Shown here one piece after another: positions 1 to 11,760 of a stretch of 64,000 nucleotides of DNA (position 1 is its first letter; each line of letters begins with the position of its first letter). Source of the stretch: Posidonia oceanica (taxonomy: Eukaryota; Streptophyta; Magnoliopsida; Alismatales; Posidoniaceae); the NCBI GenBank assembly GCA_037176725.1, contig JAZBRS010000026.1, positions 154,639,501-154,703,500 of the forward strand, read 5' to 3'. The position numbers and the translations under genes were made by a program. The notes beneath the pieces are model-generated. The model was not told where the DNA came from and did no database searches. It was given only the letters and a program-made list of their open reading frames with translations.

Positions 1-2
1 TC

Positions 3-1214
3 TTCTGTGCGATGGGCTTCCCTACTTTGGTGACCCCTACTCATTGCTCCAGGACTCTTCACGAATGGATTCGCCAACTCACTGAGGGTGACTGTGAGAG
101 GCTGCGCTTGTGGGGCCTCCCGTCCAAGCTTCTGAAGGCAGCCGATGTAGAGGTGAGCCGACATCTTCTATGTGCTGTGACAAGATTCTAGAAACCCGCA
201 CACCACGTCTTCCGCTTCGGCAAGGTAGAGTTGACCCCCACGCTGGAGGAAGTGCGTCGGATCTGTGGCTTCTCCAAGCTGATGGGGCCTACCGTATTCA
301 TGAGGTGGGAAAGATACATTACAGCTCTACGGCTGTTGACTGGGCTCCTAACTGAAGAGTGCCAGAAAAAGCTGATCTGCACCAGCGGGCCTGAGCCCAT
401 GCTCAGCCTAGCATACTTTGACGAGGTTGCCAAGAAGCGCGCCGAGCTGGGGGATGAGCTATGACTCCGAGGCTTCGTCACTCGCTTCTTAGGCGAGCTT
501 GTATTCAGCCACGACCAGATGACGGTCGCGATCAAAGTCGCCGAGACTGCACATGCTATGGTGACTCGGTAGATTGACCTAGCCCCAATAGTTCTGGTGG
601 AGACATACCGCGGATTGGACCGCCTCTCTTACCACTACTGTAACTTTCATGGTTGCGGGGCCTTAGTGCAGGTCTGGCTAGCGAGACACTTGGGGGCGTA
701 CATCCTGCACCCACAGAGGATGGCTTTTGAGACATACTGCAGCAACGGCCATGCCAAGACCATCAAGACTGTCCGCAAGGAGTATGAAAGGCTGGAAAGG
801 CTAACAGATGATACAGTAACTTGGCGCATCATCCCGTCTGCGGCCGAACCCTTCACTGTCTTCTTCAGCGCCCACGACAGGTGACTAGTTGTGCTGCCAG
901 GATTTACAGGAGGCGTCGAGTACCACCCCATTCGGGTGATGCGGCAGTTCAGCTTCCAACAGGGTGCCTTTGTCAGTAGCATAGCATTCGACCTCCTCCA
1001 ACTCTACCCATTGAATACAACTGCTGCTACAGCGAGGTTGGCCAACCTCTTGCGCGATGGTGTGCAATCATCTGACATCGCAGCTGTAAAGGGCTCAGAA
1101 TGTACCCCTGAGTATCTGACTGAGGTGCAGGGGCTCTGGCCCATTAATGAGATCCCACATGGTGCACCTCTATTCCCTGACACCAGGAGGTCGAAGAAGG
1201 CCCGGACTAGTTAG
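3..1214 (+). pseudogene. DUF7745 / plant-mobile-domain-like pseudogene
   Basis: One reading frame runs to 1214 with only in-frame stops (near 207, 462, 570 and 882) and no frameshift. The translation has the layout of plant DUF7745/PMD-like proteins: LHEWIRQLT, then VELTPTLEEVRRICGF, then a block ending GGVEYHPIRVMRQF, and a basic end (SKKARTS). These proteins occur in plant genomes and inside LTR retrotransposons; their biochemical role is not established. The stops look like CGA to TGA and CAG to TAG, as expected from cytosine deamination. The 5' end lies outside the window. It is followed by a minisatellite and a retroelement 3' end, so it is probably an element-borne gene. It is distinct from genes 1-3 of D1/D2. 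Confidence 0.7.
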
Positions 1215-1604
1215 GGCATTTGTACATCTACATATCCCATTTTGAGTCTTGTTGTACCTTGATTAGCCTGTTACAGGCGTGTAACCAAGACTTTGTTAAT
1301 ACAAGTATGTTTTGTGCCATTTGCTTATGTGTTTGGTTTTTCTTTCCATAACATGATGCATGCATGGTCTCGCAATCCTATCTTCAGCATGCTGCTTCAG
1401 CCTTGCAAATCTAACCCCTCAGAGCCATGAGAAGGGCACTATCTACTTGACAGCTTGCAAGCTCAGAAGCAACTACCAACAGTCTCAGCGCCAAGGGAAA
1501 CTACAAGAAGACCCTGCGTTCCACTTGGATGCCAGAATCTCTGCAGACCAACACCACCAAGGCGAGTAAAGCCACCAAGCGCTCCCAGCTGGATCTCCGT
1601 CCGG
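1215..1604. other. Non-coding stretch after the DUF7745 pseudogene
   Basis: Two short open frames here (1360-1569 and 1455-1763) have no recognisable domain and overlap each other. The first 120 bases are T-rich and could be the former 3' untranslated region. I see nothing else supportable. Confidence 0.4.
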
Positions 1605-1790
1605 GCTGGTAGCCCTAACTACTCGTTTGACAAGCGTGTCAGTTTTGTCTATCACTTTTCGATGCCATGGGCGCTTCGACTATCCCCTGGTATCATCCTT
1701 GATACCAAGGGCATCTTTTTTTGCTGCCCTGTGGTATCGCACCTCCAGCTGCATTCGGGCTAGCATGCCTAACTGTCGCGGGCCCATCCG
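1605..1790. repeat. Palindrome-bearing block, copy 1
   Basis: This block reappears at about 3893-4080, on the other side of the minisatellite. Both contain a 'gatgcca.gggcgctt.gactgtcccc' stretch followed by an inverted repeat, arms GGTATCA and TGATACC around a 4-nt loop (tcct here, tccc in copy 2). The matched flanks suggest the minisatellite expanded inside a duplicated unit, or that the block is itself a long-period repeat. Confidence 0.7.
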
Positions 1791-1844
1791 TTTTCTTGCT
1801 CTATCTTCGGATTTTGGTGCCCCTATACCTTTGCAGTCGATATG

Positions 1845-3760
1845 TCTGAAACTTATCACATTCTAACCTTTTGCGGTCGATAAGTCCGAAACTTATTAGT
1901 TACCCTTTCGCGGTCGGTGGGTCCGAAACCTATCACCTATCAGCTTTTCTTTCCGGTTTGGTAAGGCTTGTACTTATCATCCCTGACGGTCCGGTTCGAT
2001 AAGGCTTGTACTTATCGCTCCTGGCCTCTTTCCGTCTTGATAAGGCTTGTTCCTTATCATTTTTGGTCTCTTTCCGGTTGATAAGGCTTGTACTTATCTT
2101 CTCTAGCGGTCCAGTTCGATAAGGCTTGTACTTATTGCTCCTACCCTCTTTCCATCTTGATAAGGCTTGTTCCTTATCATTTCTGGTCTCTTTCCAGTTG
2201 ATAAGGCATGTACTTATCATCTCTGGCGGTCCGGTTCAATAAGGCTTGTACTTATCGCTCCTGGCCTCTTTCCGTCTTGATAAGGCTTGTTCCCTATCAT
2301 TTATGGTCTCTTTCCGGTTGATAAGGCTTGTACTTATCATCTCTGGAGGTCCGGTTCGATAAGGCTTGTACTTATCGCTCCTGGCCTCTTTCCGTCTTGA
2401 TAAGGCTTGTTCCTTATCATTTCTGGTCTCTTTCCAGTTGATAAGGCATGTACTTATCATCTCTGGCGGTCCGGTTCAATAAGGCTTGTACTTATCGCTC
2501 CTGGCCTCTTTCCGTCTTGATAAGGCTTGTTCCTTATCATTTATGGTCTCTTTCCGGTTGATAAGGCTTGTACTTATCATCTCTGGAGGTCCGGTTCGAT
2601 AAGACTTGTACTTATCACTCCTGGCCTCTTTCCGTCTTGATAAGGCTTGTTCCTTATCATTTCTGGTCTCTTTCCAGTTGATAAGGCTTGTACTTATCAT
2701 CTCTAGCGGTCCGGTTCAATAAGGCTTGTACTTATCGCTCCTGGCCTCTTTCCGTCTTGATAAGGCTTGTTCCCTATCATTTATGGTCTCTTTCCGGTTG
2801 ATAAGGCTTGTACTTATCATCTCTGGTGGTCCGGTTTGATAAGGCTTGTACTTATCGCTCCTGGCCTCTTTCCGTCTTGATAAGGCTTGTTCCTTATCAT
2901 TTCTGGTCTCTTTCCGGTTGGTAAGGCTTGTACTTATCATCTCTGGCAGTCCGGTTCGATAAGGCTCGTCGCTCCTAGCCTCTTTTTGTCTTGATAAGGC
3001 TTATTCTCTATCATTTCTGGTCTCTTTTCGGTTGATAAGGCTTGTACTTATCATCTCTAGCGGTCCGGTTTGATAAGGCTTGTACTTATTGCTCCTGACC
3101 TCTTTCCGTCTTGATAAGGCTTGTTCCATATCATTTCTGGTCTCTTTTCGATTGGTAAGGCTTGTACTTATCATCTCTGGCGGTTTGGTTCGATAAGGCT
3201 TGTACTTATCACTCCTGGCTTCTTTTCGTCTCGATAAGGCTTGTTTCTTATCATTTCTGGCTTCTTTCCGTTTGATAAGGCTTGTCTTTATCATTCCTGG
3301 AGGTCCGTTTTGATAAGTCATATACTTATCAATCCTGACTTTCCTTTCCGTTTTGATAAGTCGTGTACTTATCAATCCTGGCTTTCCTTTCTGTTTTGAT
3401 AAGTCGTGTACTTATCAATCCTGGCTTTCCTTTCCGTTTTGATAAGTCGTGTACTTATCAATCCTGGCTTTCCTTTCCGTTCTGATAAGTCGTGTACTTA
3501 TCAATCCTGGCTTTCCTTTCCGTTTTGATAAGTCATGTACTTATCAATCTTGGCTTTCTGTCCGCTTTGATAAGTCGTGTACTTATCAATCCAGGTTTCC
3601 ATTCGCTTTGATAAGTCGTGTACTTATCGATCTTGGTTTCTGTCCACTTTGATAAGGCTCGTCCTTATCATCCCTGACTTCTCTCCGGTCTGATAAGGCT
3701 TGTACTTATCATTTCTGGCCCCTTTTGCGGTCGATGGGTCTGAAACCTATCATTTGTTGT
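1845..3760. repeat. GATAAG-hairpin minisatellite with 120/240-bp higher-order structure
   Basis: About 1.9 kb of tandem monomers of roughly 38-42 bp. Most monomers carry the inverted repeat GATAAG-(7 nt)-CTTATC. Between about 2221 and 2940 three monomers form a 120-bp unit, and alternate 120-bp units differ consistently (ggcggt..caat versus ggaggt..cgat), giving a 240-bp higher-order period. From about 3300 the array changes to a simpler 37-40-bp monomer with GATAAG-tcgtgta-CTTATC. The unit length is divisible by three, so long open frames appear by chance on the minus strand; I do not call these genes. Confidence 0.95.
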
Positions 3761-3892
3761 GTGCCCCTTTTCTTGCTTGTCTTCTCAGTAGAAAAGATGC
3801 CTCCCTTTCTTTTGCGTAGGAATTTTGCCCCTGTTGTTCCACGCCGCTCTACCTGTTCGCTTGCTTGCGAGCGAGGACAAGCTTTCTTTCTT

Positions 3893-4080
3893 TCGGGCTG
3901 GCAGTCCAAACTGCTCGGTTGACACCCGTCATAACTGTCCAACTCCTCTTTCGATGCCACGGGCGCTTTGACTGTCCCCAGGTATCATCCCTGATACCAG
4001 GGGAATCTTATTTTGCCGCCCTCGATGTCTTCTTTGGGCTTGCAGCCCAAACTACCTGGATGACACCTGTCACCCTATCC
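3893..4080. repeat. Palindrome-bearing block, copy 2
   Basis: Diverged copy of the block at 1605-1790. The inverted repeat is better preserved here: CCCCAGGTATCA, loop tccc, then TGATACCAGGGG, near 3975-4003. A third partial unit ('tcttcgggctgttaaccctaa') follows to about 4110. Confidence 0.7.
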
Positions 4081-4109
4081 AGCGTCCTCTCTTCGGGCTG
4101 TTAACCCTA

Positions 4110-4416
4110 ATTATCTGGTGATGAGTCCGTTAACTCATAATCATCGGCATTGCATGCATCGCCCGTATCTCTCCAGTGGAGTTCAGCGCGGCAAACATTA
4201 GAACAGGTTTTACTTTAGCATCAGCTCTGCTGCATCTCATTGCATTGCACTGCATTTGCATCTTCATTGCGGCAACGAGTCATGATTTTCGGTGCATCCA
4301 TCGAATAAGTGACTCATGCCCACAGTAACATTGTGCTCTACCAGCGTCAGGAGGGGTGTCTAGTCAGCCCTGAGTAGCGGCCTTGGTTCCCTTGACCTCG
4401 CTCAAGGAAGGGCATC
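4110..4416 (+). other. 3' end of an LTR element: untranslated tail and purine tract
   Basis: Non-coding, rich in TGCAT motifs. It ends with a purine-rich stretch (CAAGGAAGGGCATC) directly before TGTAGACACTCC. D1 has a very similar stretch (CAAGGATGGGCAATC) directly before its 3' LTR at 49496, so I read this as a polypurine tract. That makes 1-4416 the 3' part of an element whose 3' LTR would be LTR-A. Confidence 0.55.
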
Positions 4417-5627
4417 TGTAGACACTCCATTTTGACAAGCTAGAAGATGGTGGATACTCCTGCAGGCTCGCTTGGACTCTGGGATGGTTCTTTCTCCCTC
4501 AAACCCACCCTAAAACCTCATCTAAACCCCGAAACCCTCACTCAAGCCCACCTAGGCCTTAGCCCACATTTAACCCAAGTTTCAAACCAAACCCAAGCCC
4601 AACTTAAGCCTTTCTCCTCTTAGGCTCGTTGGACGCTGGCATTGGCAACCGCTGCCTCTGGCTCACCGCTTCCATCCTTCCTCCTACCCAAACCGCACTT
4701 ACTAGCTATCCTCTCACCCCACTACAGCCACCTGCTAGGTGCCAAGCACACTTACTCCTAGCCACGGCGTCTCTTCCTCCGTTGGTGGGTCTTTAGCTCA
4801 CCTCGCTCTCACTACCACTGCTGCCTGCCACCACGACTTCGGCAACCTTCGAACAAGCCACACTAACTTGCCTGACATCCCTCATGGCCTCCCCACTCAC
4901 TACGACCTCTGCCATTGCCTTCCACCCTTGCCAAAGCCTCTGCCAAAGCCACTGCCTTTTCCTAGAAGAACCCAACAAAAACCAGCACTTCACACGATTG
5001 CCAAGCTCACCACACTTATCCTCTTGAGAATCCAGAGCTCTCGTGACCTTGAGTGATCTCCCACGACCACCCCCAAGCCTTCAGCCTTCACTCCCGAGCT
5101 TCCCTCGTGCCCAGAGAGCTCGCCGGAGTTAGCCTGCCGCCCCCTTCCACGCCAACCAGCAAAGTGCAAACACACCACCTGAGCTGCTAACGGGTAGGCT
5201 TTCTTCACCCCTAGCTAGCTCGTGCATGTGGTAGCATGATAGGATAGCTTTTACGTGTCTTAGCACAGCACACACACCCCCTTGCCTTGGCTTTCTGGTC
5301 GTGAGGAGGAGGAGGTGGGTGGAGCAATCCACCCACCTATTTCTAGCACCGAGCATATGGACATGCTCGTCGTCACTCACTCTTGCTTCCTAGCAAGTTA
5401 GTTTGGGATTTTTGGCCGATTTGCCCACTGATCTTGGCCGGGAAACTTCCTGACCTGTTGGACGCACATGCTGGTGCGTCCAACGTTGGACGTGCCCTGA
5501 GGCAGCATTCAACAACCTTGCAGGTCTTTATTTTGTTTTGCTTCTTTTTGCTTCCAAGTTGTTATGCTTTAGTTGCATCTCTATGAGATTACTCTACATG
5601 CTTTCTCTTATGCTTACAGATGCTATG
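4417..5627 (+). mobile_element. LTR-A, first part (gypsy LTR, interrupted)
   Basis: Starts TGTAGACACTCCATTTTGAC, the same terminus as LTR-C (22891) and, in reverse, element G (14881). It contains a decayed hairpin half-module at 4628 and a full twin-hairpin module at 5457-5513. It is split after 5627 by element G and resumes at 14887; CTATG (5623-5627) is duplicated at 14882-14886. Short open frames in it (4739-5056 and 5129-5380) lack domains and are not called. Confidence 0.85.
5457..5513. repeat. Twin-hairpin module A1
   Basis: Arms GTTGGACGC / GCGTCCAAC (10-nt loop), then GTTGGACGT / GCATTCAAC (11-nt loop), 57 bp. It corresponds in position and in its short first loop to module C1 at 23828. 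Confidence 0.85.
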
Positions 5628-6262
5628 TGTAGTAATCCCGATGTTCAGATCGTCCATGCACACTGTCAAAAGCTCGCGTGCACCGATCGGAATCAGGTTC
5701 ACTATAAGCGGCTATGTCCAAGGAGGAGGGCTCAACTCGAAAACACTTGAAACAGAGGAGAAAAGATAAGAAAAGAAGAAGATAAGACAATTCAGAGTCG
5801 CCACCGTGTCTATTATCGGGAGACAAGGAAAACTGGGGGAAATGCGTGAATTAACACGCAAAACCAAGCAAAGGATGCAATGCAAAGCAATGCAAAGGAA
5901 AACAAATGCAAATGAATGCAAATGATATGACTCATGCCTAGGATAAGGCCAATATGGTCATTGCAGGCCAAAAGACTGGGCAAGGACTTCTGTTACACGC
6001 GGGGAAAGTGTTAGGCACTCTCGACATGCCCGAGAATCGGTCTTTCTAGGCTTACGCTCGCATATGTAGGAAAATATAGGTTTGAATGCCTAAATGCCAA
6101 TGAATGCCTGAATGGATGCTCATAGGTGTGCTTTAAGTGGTGGGATGCAATGCAGGAAAATAAACGTGCAGTCTAAGCGCTCAGCAATGCTGTCTGTGTT
6201 CCGAACTGGGCGAAACCTGGTTCGTGAGAACTCCAGGCAGTAAGTATCACTACCCAATATGA
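5628..6262 (-). repeat. Element G 3' LTR remnant
   Basis: About 635 bp closely matching 9074 to about 9708 (same terminus, same 'cagtaag.atcactaccc' inner edge). It keeps only the 3' end of the LTR. It runs straight into the truncated gag, so the internal deletion removed pol plus the upstream 5 kb of this LTR. Confidence 0.88.
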
Positions 6263-7785
6263 ATGCTAAGTAGAGCCCCGAGGGATGGCTGCGCCCCCTT
6301 GATAACGATCTCAATAGACTCCTCGTCAGAGGGTCTATCTCGAACCTGTGAAGCAAGGGCGCACCAGCGGCTGACGTATTCCCCGAACGGCTCGCTGGGA
6401 TTCTGTTTGATTGCGATCAAGTCTGCTTGCTTTGGGACTAGATCGAGGTTGAAGGAGTATTGTTCCAGGAATGCCTGACTGAGGTCGTTCCAAGTCTTGA
6501 TGGCTGACATATCAAGCGATGTGAACCACTTGAGTGTCGGCCCGGTCAAGCTCTTCTGGAACAGGCGGATCAGCAACCTCTCATCAGCCTGAAGCTGAGC
6601 GAGATCACCGCAATACGCCTTTAGGTGTGCTACGGGGCAGCCCCTACCATTGTATTTGTCGAAGTCTGGGATTTTGACCTTTGGAGGGAGTACCACCTTT
6701 GGAAAGCAACAGAGGTCCCGGAATTGGCAGGTCTGGTGCTCAGTACCCTGCACTAGTCGTAGTGCCTTCTCCAAGACGTCCATCTAGTTATTGAAGAGGT
6801 CTGGATTTGCTGCTATAGGAGAGGGATCGGTAGGGGTAGTGAGCACATACGCCGAATGGGTCGCACCTAAGTGCTCCTCCGGATCTACCATAGCGTCGCC
6901 TGGTGGAGCAACGGGATGGCATGCGTATCCGTGCTGGACAACTGTGTATGCAGGGATGTATGCAGGGTTCTAGGCCTGATGCAAGGGAGGAGGGTAGATG
7001 ACATGCTGTGCTGTGGGAGGGGTAGGATGCTGGAGCGCTAGTTGTTGTACAGGCGGGGTGCCAGACAGCAAGCCAGTGGGGTACTAGGCTCCAGCCAGCC
7101 CAAAGGACTGACCACCAGAGGAAGAGGAGCATGCTGTGCTAAGTGTTGTGCAGCAGGAGACGGTAAACGGGCTCCCATCGTCGGAACCGTGAGCAGTTGA
7201 GACGATGGTCGAGGTGGAGGTGTAGAGGTAAATGCATGAAGTGCAGGAACTGGCCTCAGGAGCGACAGGAGTACAGGAGGGACGAACCGATAGAGCCATG
7301 CCCTGCAGTCTCTAGGCAAGCTCCATCAGGTGTTGGTACTGAGCCTCAGGCGTTCCGTCAGCGGGAACGCTGAAGTGCAGTGCCGGCGAAGATTGAGAAG
7401 CAAATGGCACGGACACAGACTGTCCGGGAGGAATAGGTGCTACAGTAAAAGTCACAGCAGCGGTAGGAGGGATGTCAAAGGCGACGTATCCCTAGGAAGG
7501 AGGGGGCAATGGCGTCTCCGAAACGCGAGTAACGGTCATCAAGATAGACTCGGCGACCGGATCTGGAGGAAGAGATGCTTGCCAATGTCTCAGGACATAG
7601 TGAGATACTAGAGGCGTTAGGGGAGAAAACCCTGGTGTCGGAGGGGGAACAAAGGGGACAAAAGGAGCAACCAGAGGGGCCGGAGCGGAAACACCCTCCG
7701 TGATAGGAGTAAAGAGAGGCTCACTGACGTACTGGGCCATTGCAGACCTAGAGCGCGTGAGAATAGGGCTGCGACGGGTATGCAA
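6250..7785 (-). pseudogene. gag: gag of element G (C-terminally truncated)
   Basis: Reading down from 7785, the frame gives a long proline-, serine- and alanine-rich N-terminal part. The conserved retrotransposon gag domain follows (6783 to 6250), with KYNGRGCPVAHLKAY, LIRLFQKSLTGPTLKWF, a W-x2-L-x2-AFLEQY block and a YVSRW motif. Gag forms the particle that packages element RNA. Several in-frame stops break the N-terminal half (for example at the 7489, 7311 and 7084 region). No zinc knuckle is reached, because the frame ends at the deletion junction (SIHIG then stop). The protein is closely related to the gag fragment at 16790-17478. Confidence 0.85.
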
Positions 7786-9054
7786 AGGGCGATTCCTAAT
7801 AGGAGCTATCGTCGATTAGGTGGATAGCACAGAAAGGGAGTGGTCGCGAACAAAGGTCGCAACAGGGGTGTTAGAAAGGGACAGTACTCAAGCTCCAGCA
7901 AGGGGAACTCGCTTACTGATCACTGCTGACACAAACAGAGACAATCAAGGATTAGAAACTAAAAGACATGCAATTGAGTTAAGTTAGATGGCATGAATGA
8001 TATGTATGCTTTCTAGTATGCCCCCCTCACCTATCTAGTGTATCCTAGTAGGTGATCTACTTCGGGTATCCCCAGGTGTACGGGTCACCGACTCAGGTCA
8101 GAAAAAGTAGGCTCCCTATCGAACTCCTAGCTAGAGCTGAGGAAATAACAGGGTGGTGCATTGGTGGCCCTGACCCCGCCAAAGCGTGGATAGTACTCTC
8201 CACTACACCGACATGACCCCTGGACAAGGGGGGACAGACCGACTGACTTGGGCCATGCCAGAAGCAGTGGGACAAGAGGTCGGGACCGTCCTTCGCAGAC
8301 TAGTAGGTGGACTCAGATGAGAAGAATGCATGTCCTATATGATGCTTATGCAAATGCTTAAAGTTTTTTATCTTGCGCATTTTATTTACCCAAGGGGGTG
8401 CAGGATTGTTCGAAGTCTCTAGTTACTCCTAGAAGTTCTTTTTACTTGCCATTTTTAGTTAACCACAGGGAGAGCAAACAGTCTCTACTATCCTAGGCAT
8501 GGCATGTTCGAAAGGGAAGAAAATCAACCAAATATGGCAGGCAAACAGCATACAACAGAGCAAAAGGCAAGTGCATGGCATGTGCAAGTGTTCGTGAGCA
8601 TGACAGTGAAGAGAAACATTCATCATGTCAAAAGGCATATATACAGGGCATGTGCGTGTGTAGTGACATAGCAAGTGTGTAAAAGAAGCATTCATCACTC
8701 AAAAAGCATGTATTATTGCCAAACAAGTATGTAGACATGCATTGTGCAGGAAATAAAGCAATAACAAGCAAGCAAGATAAAGAAGGTAAAGACAGGTAAG
8801 CTGTAAAGCAAATAAGAGCAGAAGCAAGGAAATAAGTAAGTAAACAAGCAACAGAAGCAAAGCAGAGCAAGACAGAGCAAACGCCAAGGCAAAGCAGCCG
8901 AGGTAGGTGCAAAACCTAAGCAGAGTAACCATAAGGCGACTCGCTAGGAGTTTGCACAGAAGAGTGACCAAAACAGGCAAAAGGGGCAAACAAAGGCAAG
9001 CAGAACTGCGAAAGCGGCGAGCAAAAAGCCAGAAACGAAAGCCGGAGTCTAGCA
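7786..9054 (-). other. Element G leader between primer-binding site and gag
   Basis: Non-coding leader of about 1.3 kb. The part at 8450-8950 is A-rich on the + strand with many 'gcaag' and 'aagca' words. Open frames here (8459-8698, 8628-8912, 8699-9148 on minus) are hydrophobic, low-complexity and overlapping, so I do not call them. Confidence 0.5.
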
Positions 9055-9073
9055 TCCCCAGCAGAGTCGCCAC
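9055..9073 (-). promoter_or_regulatory. Primer-binding site of element G
   Basis: Directly inside the 5' LTR end the minus strand reads TGGCGACTCTGCTGGGGA. The TGGCGACTC-type site is typical of Tat/Ogre gypsy elements, which I recall as tRNA-Arg primed. Its exact placement next to the LTR end supports 9074 as the LTR boundary. Confidence 0.75.
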
Positions 9074-9779
9074 TGTAGTAATCCCGGTGTTCAGATCGTC
9101 CATGCACACTGCCAATAGCTCGCGTGCACCGATCGGAATTAGGCTCACTATAAGCGGCTATGTCCGAGGAGGAGGGCTCAACTCGAAAACACTTGAAACA
9201 AAGGAGAAAAGATAAGAAAAGAAGAAGATATGACAATTCAATGTCGCCACTGTGTCTATTATCGGGAGACAAGGAAAACTGGGAGAAATGCGTGAATTAA
9301 CACGCAAAACCAAGCAAAGGATGCAATGCAAAGCAATGCAAAGGAAAACAAATGCAAATGAATGCAAATGATATGACTCATGCCTAGGATAAGGGCAATA
9401 TGGTCATTGCAGGCCAAAAGACTGGGCAAGGACTTCTGTTACGCGCGGGGAAAGTGTTAGGCACCCTCGACATGCTTGAGAATCGGTCTTTCTAGGCTTA
9501 TGCTCGCATATGCAGGGAAATGCAGGTTTGAATGCCTAAATGCCAATGAATGCCTGAATGGATGCTCATAAGTGTACTCTAAGTGGTGGGATGCAATGCA
9601 GGGAAATAAACGTGCAGTCTAAGCGCTTAGCAATGCTGTTTGTGTTCTGAACTAGGCGAAACCTGCTTCGTGAGAACTCCAGGCAGTAAGCATCACTACC
9701 CTATATGCAAATGCAAGTGGAAAAGCAAAACGGCGGTAAAACCAAGCAATGCAGGCGACATGCAAGAGAAAATAGCATA

Positions 9780-10110
9780 AAACACGCTAAACGATGCGAG
9801 AAACGAAAGCAGCACGCGAAACGTTGCAAGAAAACAAGATTGGCATGTAAAACGGTGTGAAAAGCAAAGTGGCACGCAAAACGGTGTAAGAAAACAAAGC
9901 CAGCACGCAAAACGATGCAAGAAACAGAAGCAGCACGTGAAACGATGCGAGAAAGAAAAGCGGGCACGTAAAACAATGCCAAAGACAGAGCGGGCACGCA
10001 AAATAGTGCCAAAAGGAAAGCGGGCACGAAAAACGGTGCCAAAGACCGAGCGGGCACGCAAAAAGGTGTCAAAACAAAGTGGGCACGCAAAACGGTGCTA
10101 AAGCATGCGA
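9780..10110. repeat. Degenerate 30-40 bp tandem repeat in LTR-G
   Basis: Repeated word 'gggcacgcaaaacggtgc(c)aaag' with variants, about nine copies. The same kind of repeat, reverse-complemented ('ttttccgtg..ttgcatcg'), occurs at matching LTR positions in LTR-A (about 16150-16480) and LTR-C (about 25240-25550). It is therefore an old, shared feature of this LTR family. Confidence 0.7.
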
Positions 10111-10799
10111 AATAAAACATCGATAAAGCCATGCGGATGCAGATGCAAGGAGGAAGAGCAAGAGAAGCGAAGGGGAGGCAAACGATGCAAGTGTAAGAAC
10201 AAGCGCCGCTTAAAGACCACGCAATGTAGGTGTGAAGACCTACAAAGGGGAAAGGAAACAAGTGGAGGGATTACCACTGTCCTGTGACTATTTCCCACCA
10301 AAGTGTCCCACGATATGTCTCGCACGCTGCTAAAAGCTTGCGATGCGATTGGATCGTGGAAAAGGGAGAAGAAAGTCGCAATTAGTGGTGAATCTAGGGG
10401 AAACACAACACAAGACACTGAGAGTACGCGAAAAGGGGAGACAGAGTAGATAAATAGGAAGAGGGGGTCCTAGTCTATATGCTCGAGGAAACAGAAAGCA
10501 AAAACCATGCATGCAATGCAAATAGTGTGCAAATGAATGCTGTGCAGGGGTTCAGGAGGACTTACCTTGGAAATCTAAAGCCTGATCTGAGAAATGTTTG
10601 GTCCATGTGGAAGAGCGCTCCACCGGGGTTGTCCAGGTAGTTTAGTTGAGAAGATCCGGCGGCCAGATCAGAAGATAAGCTGGCTTCAAGGCAGAGGGGC
10701 CAGAACAGGGGAGAAGAGTGGATCTAAGTGTAAAGGAGGTCCTAGGGGTGTGCAAAACAGGTCCTCCCATGTAAATGGGAGCTAAGTATGCTTAAGTGT

Positions 10800-11760
10800 G
10801 TGCAAAAATGCCAAATGCAAAGATGCATGGGTGCAATGCATGCAAGAATGCAAGAAAGGACCTAAGAATGACTTTTCAGAAAACTTAGGAACCTATATGC
10901 AAGTTTTGAAAAAGTGGGGGCTTAAATGCAAAGATTTTGAAAAATTAGGGGCTTATATGCAAGGTTTTTGAAAACTGGGGGGGTCTGAGTGCAATTTTAC
11001 AAAATACAGGGTTTAAAATGCAATTTAATAAGGTAAACATGCATTTGAATAAGTTTTGAAATCATGTGGAGGACTAACATGCAATTTTGAAACATGCAGG
11101 GGTTGGAATGCAATTTTATAAGGTAAACTGCAGAAAAATGGGTTCTGTGAATGCAAACAGAGGACTTATGTGCAATTTTTAAATATGCAGGGTCTAAAAT
11201 ACAATTTTATAAGCAAAAATATGCATTTAAATGAGTTTTATAAACATGCAGAGGACCTATGTGTAATTTTAAAACATGCAGGGTCTAAAATGCAATTTTA
11301 TAAGGAAACATGCTAAAAAACAGATGCTGTGCATGCAAATGAAGGACCTATGTGCAAAAATTAAAATGCATGGGGAAAAAATGCAATGCAGTAAGAAAAG
11401 ATGAAAAATAAATGCTTTGATTAACAGATCAAAGGACTAGAATGCAAATAAAGAAAAGGACAGGATTAAAAATGCAATTTACTAATGTAAAATCATAGTA
11501 TTAAATGAGATTATTAACTAAAGGACTGAAATGCAAAAATAAAAAACTACAGGACCTAAACTAAAATAAATCTAAAAGGAAAACACAGCAGGAGGACTGG
11601 AAAGCAATTAGACAATTTTTTAGATTTTTCATGCAATTTCATATGATTTAAATTCAAACTTAAATGAATCTTAAACGATGGCAGGACTAGAATGCAATAA
11701 AATAAAAACAGAAGGCGAAAATGCAATTTATGGCAAAATAGCTTATTAAGAGGAAAATAA
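10800..11760. repeat. A/T-rich degenerate repeat in LTR-G
   Basis: Many spaced copies of 'atgcaattttaaaacatgcaggg(t)ctaaa'-like words, roughly every 60-100 bp, in a low-GC background. Non-coding. Confidence 0.65.

Noticed and set aside
1933..3375. Series of minus-strand open frames encoding repeated MISTSLIN.KETRNDKEQALSRRKEARSDKYKPY peptides
   Set aside because: They follow the 120-bp minisatellite period, which is divisible by three. No start context, no domain, and stops fall where the monomer changes.
8628..9148. Hydrophobic minus-strand frames resembling membrane proteins
   Set aside because: Derived from the 'aagcaag' repeat of the element G leader; overlapping frames have similar length.
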